Origin: Pseudomonas sp. CFBP 13711
Lineage (GTDB): Bacteria > Pseudomonadota > Gammaproteobacteria > Pseudomonadales > Pseudomonadaceae
DNA: 64,000 nt
Reading direction: 5' to 3'
Assembly: GCF_014842265.1 (NCBI RefSeq)
Contig: NZ_JACYVI010000017.1
Location: 31,753 to 95,752, forward strand
In this document: one piece after another, positions 53,413 to 62,637 of the stretch
Position numbering within the stretch: position 1 is the first letter of the stretch
Layout: the number at the start of each line of letters is the position of its first letter
Program-made: the position numbers and the translations under genes
The notes under the pieces: generated by a model
Told to the model about the DNA's origin: nothing
What the model saw: the letters and a program-made list of their open reading frames with translations, nothing else
Databases searched by the model: none

Positions 53413-53877
53413 TTAGTGGCTGACGCGGCTGGTGCCGTTGACGGTCATGATGCGAACGCGCTCACCCACACGGAAGATCTCGTTTTCCTGAACTTCCTGC
53501 ACATAAGCACGCATGGTGCCATCGTCTTCACGCACGGTGATCTCGACGCCTTGAGCACGGGTCAGGCCGCCTTCCGCTGCCGAACCCAGCAGACCACCGG
53601 CGACTGCACCGATCACGGCCGTCACGATGCTGCCGCGACCGCCACCGATGGCGCTGCCACCCACACCACCGACAATGGCACCGGCGCCTGCGCCGATCGG
53701 GGTTTTGGTGCCTTCAATCTTCACCGGACGCAACGATTCGATCGTGCCCAGCCGTACGGTCTGCACCTGACGAGCTTCGTCGCGCGAGTACGAGTCACCG
53801 GTGAGGCTTGAAGTACAGCCGCCCAGCGTCAGCGCCATGGCGGTGAACGAAGCAACCAACAGAACAGACTTACGCAT
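53413..53877 (-). CDS. Glycine-zipper lipoprotein (SlyB/Pcp-like)
   Basis: A 154-residue outer-membrane-type lipoprotein. Lipobox LGGC with Cys at about residue 21, then a middle rich in glycines (GAGAGAIVGGVGGSAIGGG, followed by GAVAGGLLGSAAEGGL, residues 63-105), the 2TM glycine zipper, and a C-terminal beta domain (VEITVREDDGTMRAYVQEV). SlyB-like proteins stabilise the outer membrane and are often regulated by Mg2+ (PhoPQ). The neighbour pdxH is on the same strand but 210 bases upstream. Confidence 0.88.
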   Translation of the reverse strand: MRKSVLLVASFTAMALTLGGCTSSLTGDSYSRDEARQVQTVRLGTIESLRPVKIEGTKTPIGAGAGAIVGGVGGSAIGGGRGSIVTAVIGAVAGGLLGSAAEGGLTRAQGVEITVREDDGTMRAYVQEVQENEIFRVGERVRIMTVNGTSRVSH

Positions 53878-54086
53878 AACAGTTATCTCCAGAGGTACAG
53901 GTAGCCATTAGACTCTGCGACGCCAATCGATGTCACGGTCCTGTACCGATAATTTACGTTTATTCAGGCGTGATACAGCAACCCGCCGACGTCTACTTCA
54001 GTGGACGACGGCGCCGGAAATTGATTCAAAGAAAAGTGTGACAGCGACCCTGGAACTGACAGCACGGTAGTCCGAAAGACCCGCAC

Positions 54087-54734
54087 TCAGGGCGCGAGGC
54101 GCTCGCGCTGCCACTCATCTTCCAGCAGAAGATAGTTCAGGCGGTCATGCAGACGGCTTGGACGTCCCTGCCAGAATTCGATGCGATCCGGCACCAGACG
54201 ATAGCCGCCCCAGTGATCGGGACAGTCAGGCTGGGCGTCCATGAAACGCGCCTCGGTGGCTTTAAGCAAACCTTCGAGCTCTTCACGGTCGGCGATCACC
54301 CGGCTTTGCGGGGATGCCCAGGCCCCCAGGCGGCTGCCGAGGGGGCGGACCTGAAAATAGGCGTCGGATTCTTCGTGGCTGACCCTGGATACGCGGCCTT
54401 CGATGCGCACCTGACGTTCCAGCGAGGGCCAGAAAAACGTCATGGCGGCAAAAGGACGGGCGCTCAACTGCTGGCCTTTGGCGCTCTCGTAGTTGGAAAA
54501 AAACGTGAAACCCTGAGCGTCCAGACCTTTGAGCAGCAGGACCCGGCAGTGAGGGCGACCGTCGGCGTCGACGGTCGCCAGCGTCATGGCGTTGGCCTCG
54601 ACCGGCGCTTGCTCGGTTTCGACCGCTTCGTTGAACCAGCGATGGAACAGTGCGAAGGGCTCTTCCGGAGCCTGGGCTTCGGTCAACCCTTCGCGGGCAT
54701 AGTTGCGACGCATATCGGCCAGACGCTGGCTCAT
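54087..54734 (-). CDS. pdxH: Pyridoxamine 5'-phosphate oxidase
   Basis: A 215-residue FMN enzyme making pyridoxal 5'-phosphate from pyridoxamine or pyridoxine phosphate. Motifs: MTLATVDADGRPHCRVLLLKG near residues 50-70, FFSNYESAKGQQL near 77-89, and the PLP/FMN-site end RPSRLHDRLNY with Q and R residues near 190-200. ATG at 54734 is used (AAGGAAGG upstream); a GTG just before it is an alternative. Length 215 agrees with the E. coli enzyme (218). Confidence 0.96.
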   Translation of the reverse strand: MSQRLADMRRNYAREGLTEAQAPEEPFALFHRWFNEAVETEQAPVEANAMTLATVDADGRPHCRVLLLKGLDAQGFTFFSNYESAKGQQLSARPFAAMTFFWPSLERQVRIEGRVSRVSHEESDAYFQVRPLGSRLGAWASPQSRVIADREELEGLLKATEARFMDAQPDCPDHWGGYRLVPDRIEFWQGRPSRLHDRLNYLLLEDEWQRERLAP

Positions 54735-54782
54735 CACTGCCTTCCTTAATCGAGATTCGTGAACAGAATCCCGATCTTAACC

Positions 54783-55889
54783 TCAGTTGCTGGCTTGAGC
54801 ATCCGGGGCAGGTTTTTTGGCCGCTGCTTTCGCAGGCGCTGCCTTGGCTTTCACCGGCGCAGCTTTCTTCACAGGTGCTTTCTTGGCCGCAGGCGCTTTG
54901 GTTGCGGAAGCCTTGGTAGCAACGGCTTTCTTGGCCGGCGCAGCCGATTTGGCAGGCGCAGCAGCCTTGGTCGGCGCAGCAACCGGTGCCGGCGCCGGCG
55001 CGTTGGCGGTCTGCACGGCCAGCAGGGTCGGCGCTGGCGGCAGGTTGTACTTGGCCATTTCGGCAACCATGGTGTCCTGCGGCGTCAGGATGATTTCCAC
55101 GCGACGGTTAAGTGCGCGACCCGGCGCGCTGTCACCGGCCGCACGGGGCATGTCGGCGCCCATGCCACGCAGGTTCAGACGGTTACGCTGCAGGCCGCTG
55201 AGGCGGAAGATCGCCGCAACCGATTGGGCGCGCTGCTGACTGATCTTGAGATCGGCATCACTGGAGACGTCGCTGTGGCCCAACACCAGAACGGCGGCGC
55301 GCTGGTCGACTTCAACGATCTTGGCCATGCGGCTGATCGGGCCGAGGTTGGTCGGCAGGAGCATTTCCGGACGCTTCGGGTTGAAGGTGCTGTCGACCGG
55401 CGCGGTGACCACGAGGATGTCGTCACGGCGCTCAAGCTGGAACTGGCTGTCCTTGATCGCTTCGCGAATTTTTGGCTCGTTCAGATCCAGCCAGGCCTGG
55501 GTCACCTTCGGGTCGACTTTGGGAACAGCCGGCGCGGCGTCTTTTTTGGCTTCGGTTGCGCCGAACGGCCACCACCACTTGTTGGCGTCGCCGGCCTGGG
55601 CAACCGCCGGCGCAGCAGCCGGCTGGGTGGCGGCTACTTCTGGCTTCTTCTCGGTTTCGCCGTGGTCAGAACCAAACGGCCAGTACCAACGTGTACCGGT
55701 CTCGGCCTGGGCCTTTGCCACTTGGGCAGCCGCCGGGTTTGGCGCTGGGGCTGCAGGCGCTGCATCGGCGCCCTTGCTCGAACCGAACGACCACCAGTGG
55801 TCATTGCTGGCCGACTGATCCTGAGGGGTTTGCGCACAGCCGGTGACGGCGATGCAGATGGCGAATGCGAGGCTTTTGTTAGCTGACAT
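54783..55889 (-). CDS. OmpA-family lipoprotein with Trp-rich repeats and histone-H1-like tail
   Basis: 368 residues. Lipobox VTGC with lipidated C18. Three short aromatic repeats follow at 31-37 (HWWSFGS), 67-74 (RWYWPFGS) and 104-110 (KWWWPFG), separated by Ala/Pro-rich linkers. An OmpA-like peptidoglycan-binding domain spans about 145-280 (GHSDVSSDADLKISQQRAQSV, then GAD and NRRVEI). The last 60 residues are Lys/Ala/Pro-rich (KKAVATKASATKAPAAKK), like histone H1 or AlgP. The domain probably anchors the outer membrane to peptidoglycan; the tail is unexplained. The ATG at 55889 is used; the frame opens further upstream, but that would mask the lipobox. Confidence 0.86.
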   Translation of the reverse strand: MSANKSLAFAICIAVTGCAQTPQDQSASNDHWWSFGSSKGADAAPAAPAPNPAAAQVAKAQAETGTRWYWPFGSDHGETEKKPEVAATQPAAAPAVAQAGDANKWWWPFGATEAKKDAAPAVPKVDPKVTQAWLDLNEPKIREAIKDSQFQLERRDDILVVTAPVDSTFNPKRPEMLLPTNLGPISRMAKIVEVDQRAAVLVLGHSDVSSDADLKISQQRAQSVAAIFRLSGLQRNRLNLRGMGADMPRAAGDSAPGRALNRRVEIILTPQDTMVAEMAKYNLPPAPTLLAVQTANAPAPAPVAAPTKAAAPAKSAAPAKKAVATKASATKAPAAKKAPVKKAAPVKAKAAPAKAAAKKPAPDAQASN

Positions 55890-56039
55890 GGGTGACCCAC
55901 ATGAATAATTGATCAGAAAATGAACGAAGCAGCGCTCATATAACACGCATAAAGACCGTTTTGGAAAAAGAAACCGCCCTACGGCTCGGTTATCCAGATT
56001 TAACTGACAGTCGGTAGAACAAGCACTTAACGGCGATAG

Positions 56040-57188
56040 TTATTGCAAACACTCACCAAGCACGCGCACCAGACCCTGAGCCCGCGGATCCATCAGCACG
56101 TAAGGACCAAGGGTGTTGGTCACGAACCCAAACGCCACATCGCGCTCGGGATCGGCGAAGCCAACCGAGCCACCTGCGCCAGGATGGCCAAATGACTTGG
56201 CACCCAGCCCGAACGTCGCGTTAGGCACCGCGGGTTGATCGAGCATGCAACCCAGCCCGAAGCGGGTCTGGGTCAGCAGCGTCTTGTCCTGGCCGATGCT
56301 GTGCTCGCGCGTGAGCTCGTTGAGCAAGTCGCCGTCCAGCAGGCTGCCGTCGAGCAAGCCGCTGTAGAAGCCGGCCAGACTGCGTGCGTTGCCGTGGCCA
56401 TTGGCGGCAGGCTGCTGCATGCGCCGCCATTCCGGCTTGTTGGTGCTGGTCATGATCGACGGCGGGTTGGTGAACGCCCTCGCCGTCATGGACGCCGGTT
56501 CGCGCATCGTGGTCTGCAGCAGTCGCTGCGCGGCCTCATCACCGGCATTGCCCTTGCCTCTGGCAATGTGGGCGACGCGGTGAAACTCCTCGTCGGCAAG
56601 ACCGACGTGGAAGTCCAGGCCCAGCGGACGTGAAATACGCGCAGCGATGGACTCACCCGGCCCGCGGCCGTCGGCGCGACGAATCATCTCGCCCACCAGC
56701 CAGCCGTAGGTGATCGCGGCATACCCATGGCCCTGACCCGGTGTCCACCAGGGTTCCTCGGCAGCCAATACGCCGGTCATGGCCTGCCAGTCGTAAAGCG
56801 CTTCGGCCGGCAATATTTCACGGATCGCCGGGAGCCCGGCCTGATGGCACAGCAACTGGCGCAGCGTGACGGACTGTTTGCCGTTGGCCGCAAACTCGGG
56901 CCATAGACGGGCGACAGGCTCATCCAGATTCAGCTTGCCCTCGCCCACCAGCTGCAAGGCCGTGACCGCCGTAAAGGTCTTGGTGCAGGAGAAGAGATTG
57001 GCAATGGTGTCGCTGTGCCAGACTTCGCTGCCATCCTTGTCTGCCGTGCCCGCCCACAGATCCAGCACCGTCTCGCCGCCAATCTGCACGCACAGCGCAG
57101 CGCCACGCTCCTGCGAGTCGTCGAACAGCGCGGCGAACGCCTCGCGTACGGCCTCAAACTGAAGCTCGAAATGGCCTTGAATCTGCAC
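56040..57188 (-). CDS. EstB-type serine hydrolase (class C beta-lactamase family esterase)
   Basis: A 382-residue enzyme of the EstB/beta-lactamase-like esterase group. The catalytic Ser-x-x-Lys is in SCTK (near residue 68), the Tyr in YAAITYGW (about 155) and the third box is a GHPGAGGS near 334, replacing Lys-Thr-Gly of true beta-lactamases. Such enzymes hydrolyse short-chain esters. A GTG at 57188 with GGAG nine bases upstream is preferred over an ATG 13 codons earlier. No signal peptide, so cytoplasmic. Confidence 0.88.
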   Translation of the reverse strand: MQIQGHFELQFEAVREAFAALFDDSQERGAALCVQIGGETVLDLWAGTADKDGSEVWHSDTIANLFSCTKTFTAVTALQLVGEGKLNLDEPVARLWPEFAANGKQSVTLRQLLCHQAGLPAIREILPAEALYDWQAMTGVLAAEEPWWTPGQGHGYAAITYGWLVGEMIRRADGRGPGESIAARISRPLGLDFHVGLADEEFHRVAHIARGKGNAGDEAAQRLLQTTMREPASMTARAFTNPPSIMTSTNKPEWRRMQQPAANGHGNARSLAGFYSGLLDGSLLDGDLLNELTREHSIGQDKTLLTQTRFGLGCMLDQPAVPNATFGLGAKSFGHPGAGGSVGFADPERDVAFGFVTNTLGPYVLMDPRAQGLVRVLGECLQ

Positions 57189-57262
57189 GGTCTGGCTCTC
57201 CGGTCGGGCTGCAAAAATGGCGAACATTGTTCCAGCGATTGAACGCTTTGGGAACCGCCCGG

Positions 57263-59629
57263 TTAAGGGCGTTTGCCGATCACATCCACGACCTGTCCAT
57301 TGGCCTTGCGCACTGCCTCAACGAAGCCCTGGTACGGCACGTCGGTGATGCCCACCAGCCCGAGATGGCCGTTTTCGCCATCGAGCAAGCGGCCGGTAAC
57401 AGGCTGATCCAGGTACTGGAACCAGTGCACGCCGATGATGGACGGCTCGGCCAGCGCGCTCTTCAGGAAATTGGCGTACGCCGGGCCGCGATCTTCCTCA
57501 CGGGGCACTTCGAGCACCCCGCCCCAGAACGGCCCGCGATCACGGGAGCCGAAGTGAAACTCGGTGACCATCACAGGCTTGTCGAGCACGCGCAGTTTCG
57601 CGAAGTCCACGCCGTCCTGGGGTTTGAGGGTGTAGACGTTGAAGCTCAGCACGTCGCAGAACTTGGCGCAGGCTTCAACCGCCTCGGGACTGGTGACGCC
57701 AAAGCGACCACCGAGCAGCAGATGGTTCGGCGCATGCCACTTGAGCGCGTCGGAAATGGTTTTGAAATAGGTCTCGGCGAACACGCGCTGGAAATACCGG
57801 AAGTCGTTTTCGATCTCCGGGTGCTCTGCGCTGGGCACCGGCGGCTCGAACCCCGGGTCTTCCATCAATTCCCACGCGGCAAGATGGATGCCCCACGCCT
57901 TGGACAGCCCTTCTTCGTTACGGTACTTGTCGCGCAACTGCTTGAGAAACGCGCGCTTGGCTGGCACATCGGTGGTCAACTTCAGCGTGCCGTAGGCCAA
58001 TGCGTAGCGATCCTTCGGATCGTTGCCCGGCGCCGCCCAGGCCAATTCGTTATCCGCGAAGTAACCGATCAGGTACGGATCATCTCGATGGTCGCGTGCA
58101 GCGATGGCGACGGCCCGTTCTGTGGCCATGGCGAAGCGCGGATCGAACGGGTCAGGCATGCCCCCCCACCAATCCAGACCGGTGCTGATGCTCACGTAAT
58201 CACCCACGATGGACAGCGGCAGCGTGTAGGGCACGCGATCTTTTTTGCTGCTTTCCAGGTTCTGCAGCGACGAATCGCTCCAGTTGCCAACGGTGTTGAA
58301 GCCCCAGGCCTGCAAGCGTTGCAGGGTGTGATCAACCCAGCGTTTGCTGTCCACGATTACCGGCTTGCATTCAATGGCAGGCGCGGGCGTGGCGGGCTTC
58401 TCGGGCTGCAGCGCTGGCGCGCTCTGCTCCCCAGAGCTATCGCCAGTGGATACGGTCGTTGCAGAAGTGGTTGCTGGGCTTTCGTCTTCGTCGTCAGCCG
58501 GCTCGACCGGCTTTGAGACTTCCCCGCACTTCGGCACGCCGTACGTGCGTTGCAGGTTGGCGCCATAGAAATCGAACCAGCGGCCCTGATCGAATTGGCG
58601 GTTGCGGTTGGCCCCCGTCTCGCGGTTGTCATCGCCCTTGCCGTAGAACACGGCGAGCGGATCATCACTGCCGGGCAGGCCGGTGAACATGGCTTCGCGG
58701 CCTTCGACGTAGGTCTGGCTGTCGTCAGCGGAGACCGCGTTTATCCCCAGCGAGTAGAACGGATGGCCTTCCGGCGTCACCAGATACCAGCGATCGTCGC
58801 GCTTCTCGGTGCGGAAAAAGCCCTTCGCTTCGAAGGACGGGCCGCTGAGCAAACCACCGTATTTGTCGTGGGCCGGACGGTCTTTCAGCCAGGTTTGCAG
58901 CTGTTGCTGTTCCTTGGCCGCCAGCGCCTTGAGCTGATCGTCGCTGGTGACCTTCTCCGGCCACTTGCCCCGGGTGAACTGACCGTAGCCGTCGACCAGG
59001 TTGCTGTAGGCCGCGGTTTGCAGCGCGTCGCCCTCTTGCACGCCGAACTTCTCGATCAAGACGGACTGGGCAACGTTGGGTTGAGACATCGACACGGTGA
59101 CCGATGAAACTTCAGCGCTGTTCAGCTCACCTTCGGTGTTGGCCAGCAACACGCGCTGCCCTTCGTACATCCATGGCATCGGTGGGCCGGCGCGCATACC
59201 CTGGGTCATCGGCGAACTGGCCTTGAGCGGCAGCACCAGGGTTTGCGCCGGGCCGGCCGGCAGGTCGATGCGGCTAGTGAGGATTTTGCCGTCGCGGCTT
59301 TCGATCTGCACGTACACCGTCAACGCCCAATCCATCGCGCTTTGCAGGCGCAAGGTCATGGCGCTGTCGTGGCTCCAGTCCCAGACGCCGGTCTGCGGGG
59401 TCAGTTGCAGGCTGGGTTTTGCGACCGGATTGAAAACCACCCGGCGCAGCACTTCGCCTTCGGCGGTCTGTTCGGCGTTCGCCTGGGGAAACCCGGCATC
59501 CTGGGTCGTGACCTTCACCACGTCGGCGGGCCGCACGAAATTGAACAGCGTCTGCTGCACGTCAGGCGCGGCGTGGGCCATGCCGGCGCACAGCGTGGCA
59601 ATGATGGCGGACAGTGAACGGCGAATCAT
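57263..59629 (-). CDS. Exported agarase-like glycoside hydrolase
   Basis: A 788-residue protein with signal peptide (MIRRSLSAIIATLCAGMAHA, cleavage near residue 20). The N-terminal 300 residues form a beta-rich domain; the C-terminal half is a GH-A clan TIM barrel: the strand-4 Asn-Glu pair in IGYFADNELAWAAPG (about 534-548) and the strand-7 Glu in VMVTEFHFGSRDRG (about 700-713), the likely acid/base and nucleophile. A low-complexity linker rich in Asp/Glu/Ser/Thr/Pro lies near 375-430. The overall pattern resembles GH50-like agarases, though pseudomonads rarely degrade agar, so another polysaccharide is likely. Confidence 0.82.
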   Translation of the reverse strand: MIRRSLSAIIATLCAGMAHAAPDVQQTLFNFVRPADVVKVTTQDAGFPQANAEQTAEGEVLRRVVFNPVAKPSLQLTPQTGVWDWSHDSAMTLRLQSAMDWALTVYVQIESRDGKILTSRIDLPAGPAQTLVLPLKASSPMTQGMRAGPPMPWMYEGQRVLLANTEGELNSAEVSSVTVSMSQPNVAQSVLIEKFGVQEGDALQTAAYSNLVDGYGQFTRGKWPEKVTSDDQLKALAAKEQQQLQTWLKDRPAHDKYGGLLSGPSFEAKGFFRTEKRDDRWYLVTPEGHPFYSLGINAVSADDSQTYVEGREAMFTGLPGSDDPLAVFYGKGDDNRETGANRNRQFDQGRWFDFYGANLQRTYGVPKCGEVSKPVEPADDEDESPATTSATTVSTGDSSGEQSAPALQPEKPATPAPAIECKPVIVDSKRWVDHTLQRLQAWGFNTVGNWSDSSLQNLESSKKDRVPYTLPLSIVGDYVSISTGLDWWGGMPDPFDPRFAMATERAVAIAARDHRDDPYLIGYFADNELAWAAPGNDPKDRYALAYGTLKLTTDVPAKRAFLKQLRDKYRNEEGLSKAWGIHLAAWELMEDPGFEPPVPSAEHPEIENDFRYFQRVFAETYFKTISDALKWHAPNHLLLGGRFGVTSPEAVEACAKFCDVLSFNVYTLKPQDGVDFAKLRVLDKPVMVTEFHFGSRDRGPFWGGVLEVPREEDRGPAYANFLKSALAEPSIIGVHWFQYLDQPVTGRLLDGENGHLGLVGITDVPYQGFVEAVRKANGQVVDVIGKRP

Positions 59630-59740
59630 GTGATCGGAAGCTCCTTGATCATCTGAGGCCCGGAGCACGACAGAGGTCGCGCGCATCCGGACGGACCAGG
59701 AATAAGACCCGGTCAACCGTGTTTCATTTGCAACACGGGT

Positions 59741-61885
59741 TCAGGAAATTTCGCGCCGGAATGGCGGCAGTGCATTGAGGATGGCTTTGCCATAGCGCTG
59801 GGTTACGACCCGGCGATCCAGCAGCGTGATGATGCCGCGGTCCTGTTCGGTGCGCAGCAGACGACCGCAGGCCTGGATCAGCCGCAACGAAGCGTCTGGA
59901 ACGGCGATTTCCATGAACGGATTTCCGCCTCGCGCTTCGATCCACTCCGCCAGTGCGGCTTCGACCGGATCATCCGGCACGGCGAAAGGAATCTTGGCGA
60001 TCACCACGTGCTCGCAGTAAGCGCCGGGAAGGTCGACCCCCTCAGCGAAGCTGGCCAGCCCGAACAGAACGCTTTCATCGCCACCGTCGACCCGCGCCTT
60101 GTGCTTGTTCAGGGTTTCCTGCTTGGACAGGTTGCCCTGGATGAACACCCGCTTGCGCCAGTCCCGCTCCAGCCCGTCAAACACTTCCTGCATCTGTTTG
60201 CGCGAGGAGAACAGCACCAGCGTGCCTTTGGAGCCTTCGACCAGATTCGGCAGTTCACGGATGATGGCCGCCGTGTGTTCGGCCGCGTTGCGGGGGTCGG
60301 CTTTCAGATCCGGAACGCGCAGCACGCCGGCGTCGGCATGGTGGAAGGGGCTCGGCACCACGGCGGTGACCGCGTCTTTCGGCAGCCCGGCGCGCATGCG
60401 GAAACGGTCGAACTTGCCCAGCGCGGTCAGGGTGGCCGAGGTCACCAGCGCGCCGTAGGCCACATTCCACAGGTTGCGGCGCAGCATTTCGGCGGCAAGG
60501 ATCGGGCTGGCGTTGACCTCGATGTCGAACAGCGAGCCGCTGTCGGCCAGGGTCAGCCAACGCGCCATGGGCGGGCTGTTTTCCGGGTCTTCAGCGGTGA
60601 AAGCCGTCCACAATTCCCAGTTGCCATGGGCGCGGGCCAGCAGGCTGCCGAACAGCGGGTACCACTCTTCCGCCTGATGGCTGGCGATGCCGATGTTGAC
60701 CTCGCCGTCCATGCCTTCTTTCAGCAGCTCGGTCAGGCGCGTGAACAGGTCGTCGAGTCGGGCAAAGCCTTTTTTCAGCTCGATGCCCATCTCGCGCATG
60801 TGTTCGGGGACCACGCCGCCGACGAAGCGATGGCGCGGACGCTCGCGGCCTTCCATGTCTTCGCCTTGCTTGAAGTCGGCCAGTTGCTCGCAGGCGGTGA
60901 ACATGAATTGCTGCTGGGTCTTGATCTCCCGAGCCAGCTCGGGGACCTGTTCGATCAGTTTGCCCAAGTCGCCCGGCAGCGGGTGCTGCGCGAGCAATTT
61001 GGTGAGGTTCTTGGCGGTCTGCTCCAGCCAGTCGGCGGTGGAGCGCAGGCGACTGAAATGAGCGAAGTGGCCGATCGCCTTGTCGGGCAGGTGATGGCCT
61101 TCGTCGAAGACATACAGAGTGTCGCGAGGATCGGGCAGGACGGCACCGCCGCCCAGCGCCAGGTCGGCCAGGACCATGTCGTGGTTGGTGACGATGACGT
61201 CGACTTTGCCCATGCCTTCGCGGGCTTTGTAAAAGGCGCACTGCTGGAAGTTCGGGCAATGGCGGTTGGTGCACTGGCTGTGATCGGTGGTCAGGCGCGC
61301 CCAGTCCTGGTCGGCCAGTTCCTGAGGCCAGCTGTCGCGGTCGCCGTCCCATTTGTTGCCGGCGAGCTTTTCGATCATGGTCGTGAAGAGCTTCTGGCTG
61401 GCCTCATCCACTTCGATCTTGAAGCCTTCTTCTTCGAACAGCTGCGCGGTCGCGCTCTGGGCGTCGCCTTCCTGCAGCAGCATGTCGAGCTTGGACAGGC
61501 ACATGTAGCGGCCACGGCCCTTGGCCAGCGCGAACGTGAAGTTCAAGCCGCTGTTGCGCATCAGGTCGGGCAGGTCTTTGTAGACGATCTGTTCTTGCAG
61601 CGCGACGGTCGCGGTGGCGATGACCAGGCGCTTGCCAGCGGCCTTGGCGGTCGGAATGGCCGCGATGGCGTAGGCAACGGTTTTGCCGGTGCCTGTCCCT
61701 GCCTCGACCGCCACGACGGCGGGATCACCCGAACGGCGGCCTTCTTCGTCGGTGTCGACATCGCCCAGCACCTTCGCCACTTCAGCGATCATCAGGCGCT
61801 GGCCGTACCGAGGCTTGAGGCTCTTGGCTTCGAGGAAACGCGAGTAGGCGCCCTGAATCTGGGATTTGAGTTCGGTGCTGATCAT
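59741..61885 (-). CDS. dinG: ATP-dependent DNA helicase DinG
   Basis: A 714-residue XPD-like 5'-3' helicase. Walker A GTGTGKT near residue 63-69, the Fe-S cluster cysteines (one in YMCLSKL, then CTNRHCPNFQQC around 208-219), DEAH box as FDEGHHLPD near 260, and motif VI RLIQACGRLLRTEQDRG near 676-692. It unwinds R-loops and replication/transcription conflicts. ATG at 61885; a longer frame to 61930 is less likely because MISTELKSQ is the family start. Length agrees with E. coli DinG (716). Confidence 0.95.
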   Translation of the reverse strand: MISTELKSQIQGAYSRFLEAKSLKPRYGQRLMIAEVAKVLGDVDTDEEGRRSGDPAVVAVEAGTGTGKTVAYAIAAIPTAKAAGKRLVIATATVALQEQIVYKDLPDLMRNSGLNFTFALAKGRGRYMCLSKLDMLLQEGDAQSATAQLFEEEGFKIEVDEASQKLFTTMIEKLAGNKWDGDRDSWPQELADQDWARLTTDHSQCTNRHCPNFQQCAFYKAREGMGKVDVIVTNHDMVLADLALGGGAVLPDPRDTLYVFDEGHHLPDKAIGHFAHFSRLRSTADWLEQTAKNLTKLLAQHPLPGDLGKLIEQVPELAREIKTQQQFMFTACEQLADFKQGEDMEGRERPRHRFVGGVVPEHMREMGIELKKGFARLDDLFTRLTELLKEGMDGEVNIGIASHQAEEWYPLFGSLLARAHGNWELWTAFTAEDPENSPPMARWLTLADSGSLFDIEVNASPILAAEMLRRNLWNVAYGALVTSATLTALGKFDRFRMRAGLPKDAVTAVVPSPFHHADAGVLRVPDLKADPRNAAEHTAAIIRELPNLVEGSKGTLVLFSSRKQMQEVFDGLERDWRKRVFIQGNLSKQETLNKHKARVDGGDESVLFGLASFAEGVDLPGAYCEHVVIAKIPFAVPDDPVEAALAEWIEARGGNPFMEIAVPDASLRLIQACGRLLRTEQDRGIITLLDRRVVTQRYGKAILNALPPFRREIS

Positions 61886-62014
61886 GGGCTGGGTCGTTGG
61901 CTCGGCGTCACGGGTGCTGAATGAAAACACGAAAACCGCTGGATATATCTTCAGTAGTCGCAGCGGGCGGCTATCATACCGCGCTAATTCTTTCTGCGCA
62001 GATCGGAGTTCTCG

Positions 62015-62479
62015 ATGTCACCTGTAGCCTTTGTCTACGCCTTGCATGTGTTAGCAGCGATTGTGTGGGTAGGAGGCATGTTTTTCGCCTGGATGATTCT
62101 TCGACCGGCGGTCATCGCGGCCCTTGAAGGCCCGGCCCGGTTGAAGCTGTGGCTGCAGGTGCTGCCGCGATTCTTCGTATGGGTCTGGTGCGCGGTGATC
62201 ATGCTTGCGGTGACCGGCATTGGCATGATCAACGTCAACTTCAGCGGCTTTCAGACCGCGCCACGCTATGTGCAGGTGATGATGGGTCTGTATGTGGTGA
62301 TGGTGGCGCTGTTTCTGCGCGTTTCGACGCTGAACCTGCCGCAGTTGCGCAAGGCTGTGCTCGCCGAGCAATGGGCTGAGGGTGCCGCTGCGCTGGGCGG
62401 GATGCGGCGTCTGATGGGGATCAATCTGATGGTGGGGGTGGCCGTTGTGGCGATCGCTGCCATCAGGCCAATGCTTTGA
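62015..62479 (+). CDS. CopD-like small membrane protein
   Basis: A 154-residue, four-helix inner-membrane protein with the CopD superfamily pattern: HVLAAIVWVGGMFFAWMIL (residues 11-29, with the His-x-Trp-x-Gly type copper/heme site), a second helix FVWVWCAVIMLAVTGIG near 54-70, and MMGLYVVMVALFLRVST near 88-104. It may have a role in membrane copper or heme handling. GAG upstream of ATG (GGAGTTCTCG). It is divergent from dinG. Confidence 0.82.
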   Translation: MSPVAFVYALHVLAAIVWVGGMFFAWMILRPAVIAALEGPARLKLWLQVLPRFFVWVWCAVIMLAVTGIGMINVNFSGFQTAPRYVQVMMGLYVVMVALFLRVSTLNLPQLRKAVLAEQWAEGAAALGGMRRLMGINLMVGVAVVAIAAIRPML

Positions 62480-62487
62480 GAGTTGGG

Positions 62488-62572
62488 GAAGAGCTGCTCG
62501 CGAAAAGGCGGTCCACCCGCTGGATATCCGGCGGCTGAAAGGCCGTCTTCGTGAGCAAGCTCACTCCCACAT
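62488..62572. repeat. REP family A degenerate pair
   Basis: AGCTGCTCGCGAAA (62491-62504) and TTCGTGAGCAAGCTCACTCCCAC (62548-62570) form an inverted pair with one damaged arm, between the convergent CopD-like and collagen-like genes. Confidence 0.7.
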
Positions 62573-62637
62573 GAACCGTGTCGGCTCCACGAAAGAGAGC
62601 CGTCTGGACGGTATATAACGCCTGTGGGCTATCCGGC

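Noticed and set aside
56040..57188. Serine hydrolase as a true beta-lactamase
   Set aside because: The third motif is GHPGAGGS-like rather than Lys-Thr-Gly, and no signal peptide is present, so a cytoplasmic EstB-type esterase is more likely.
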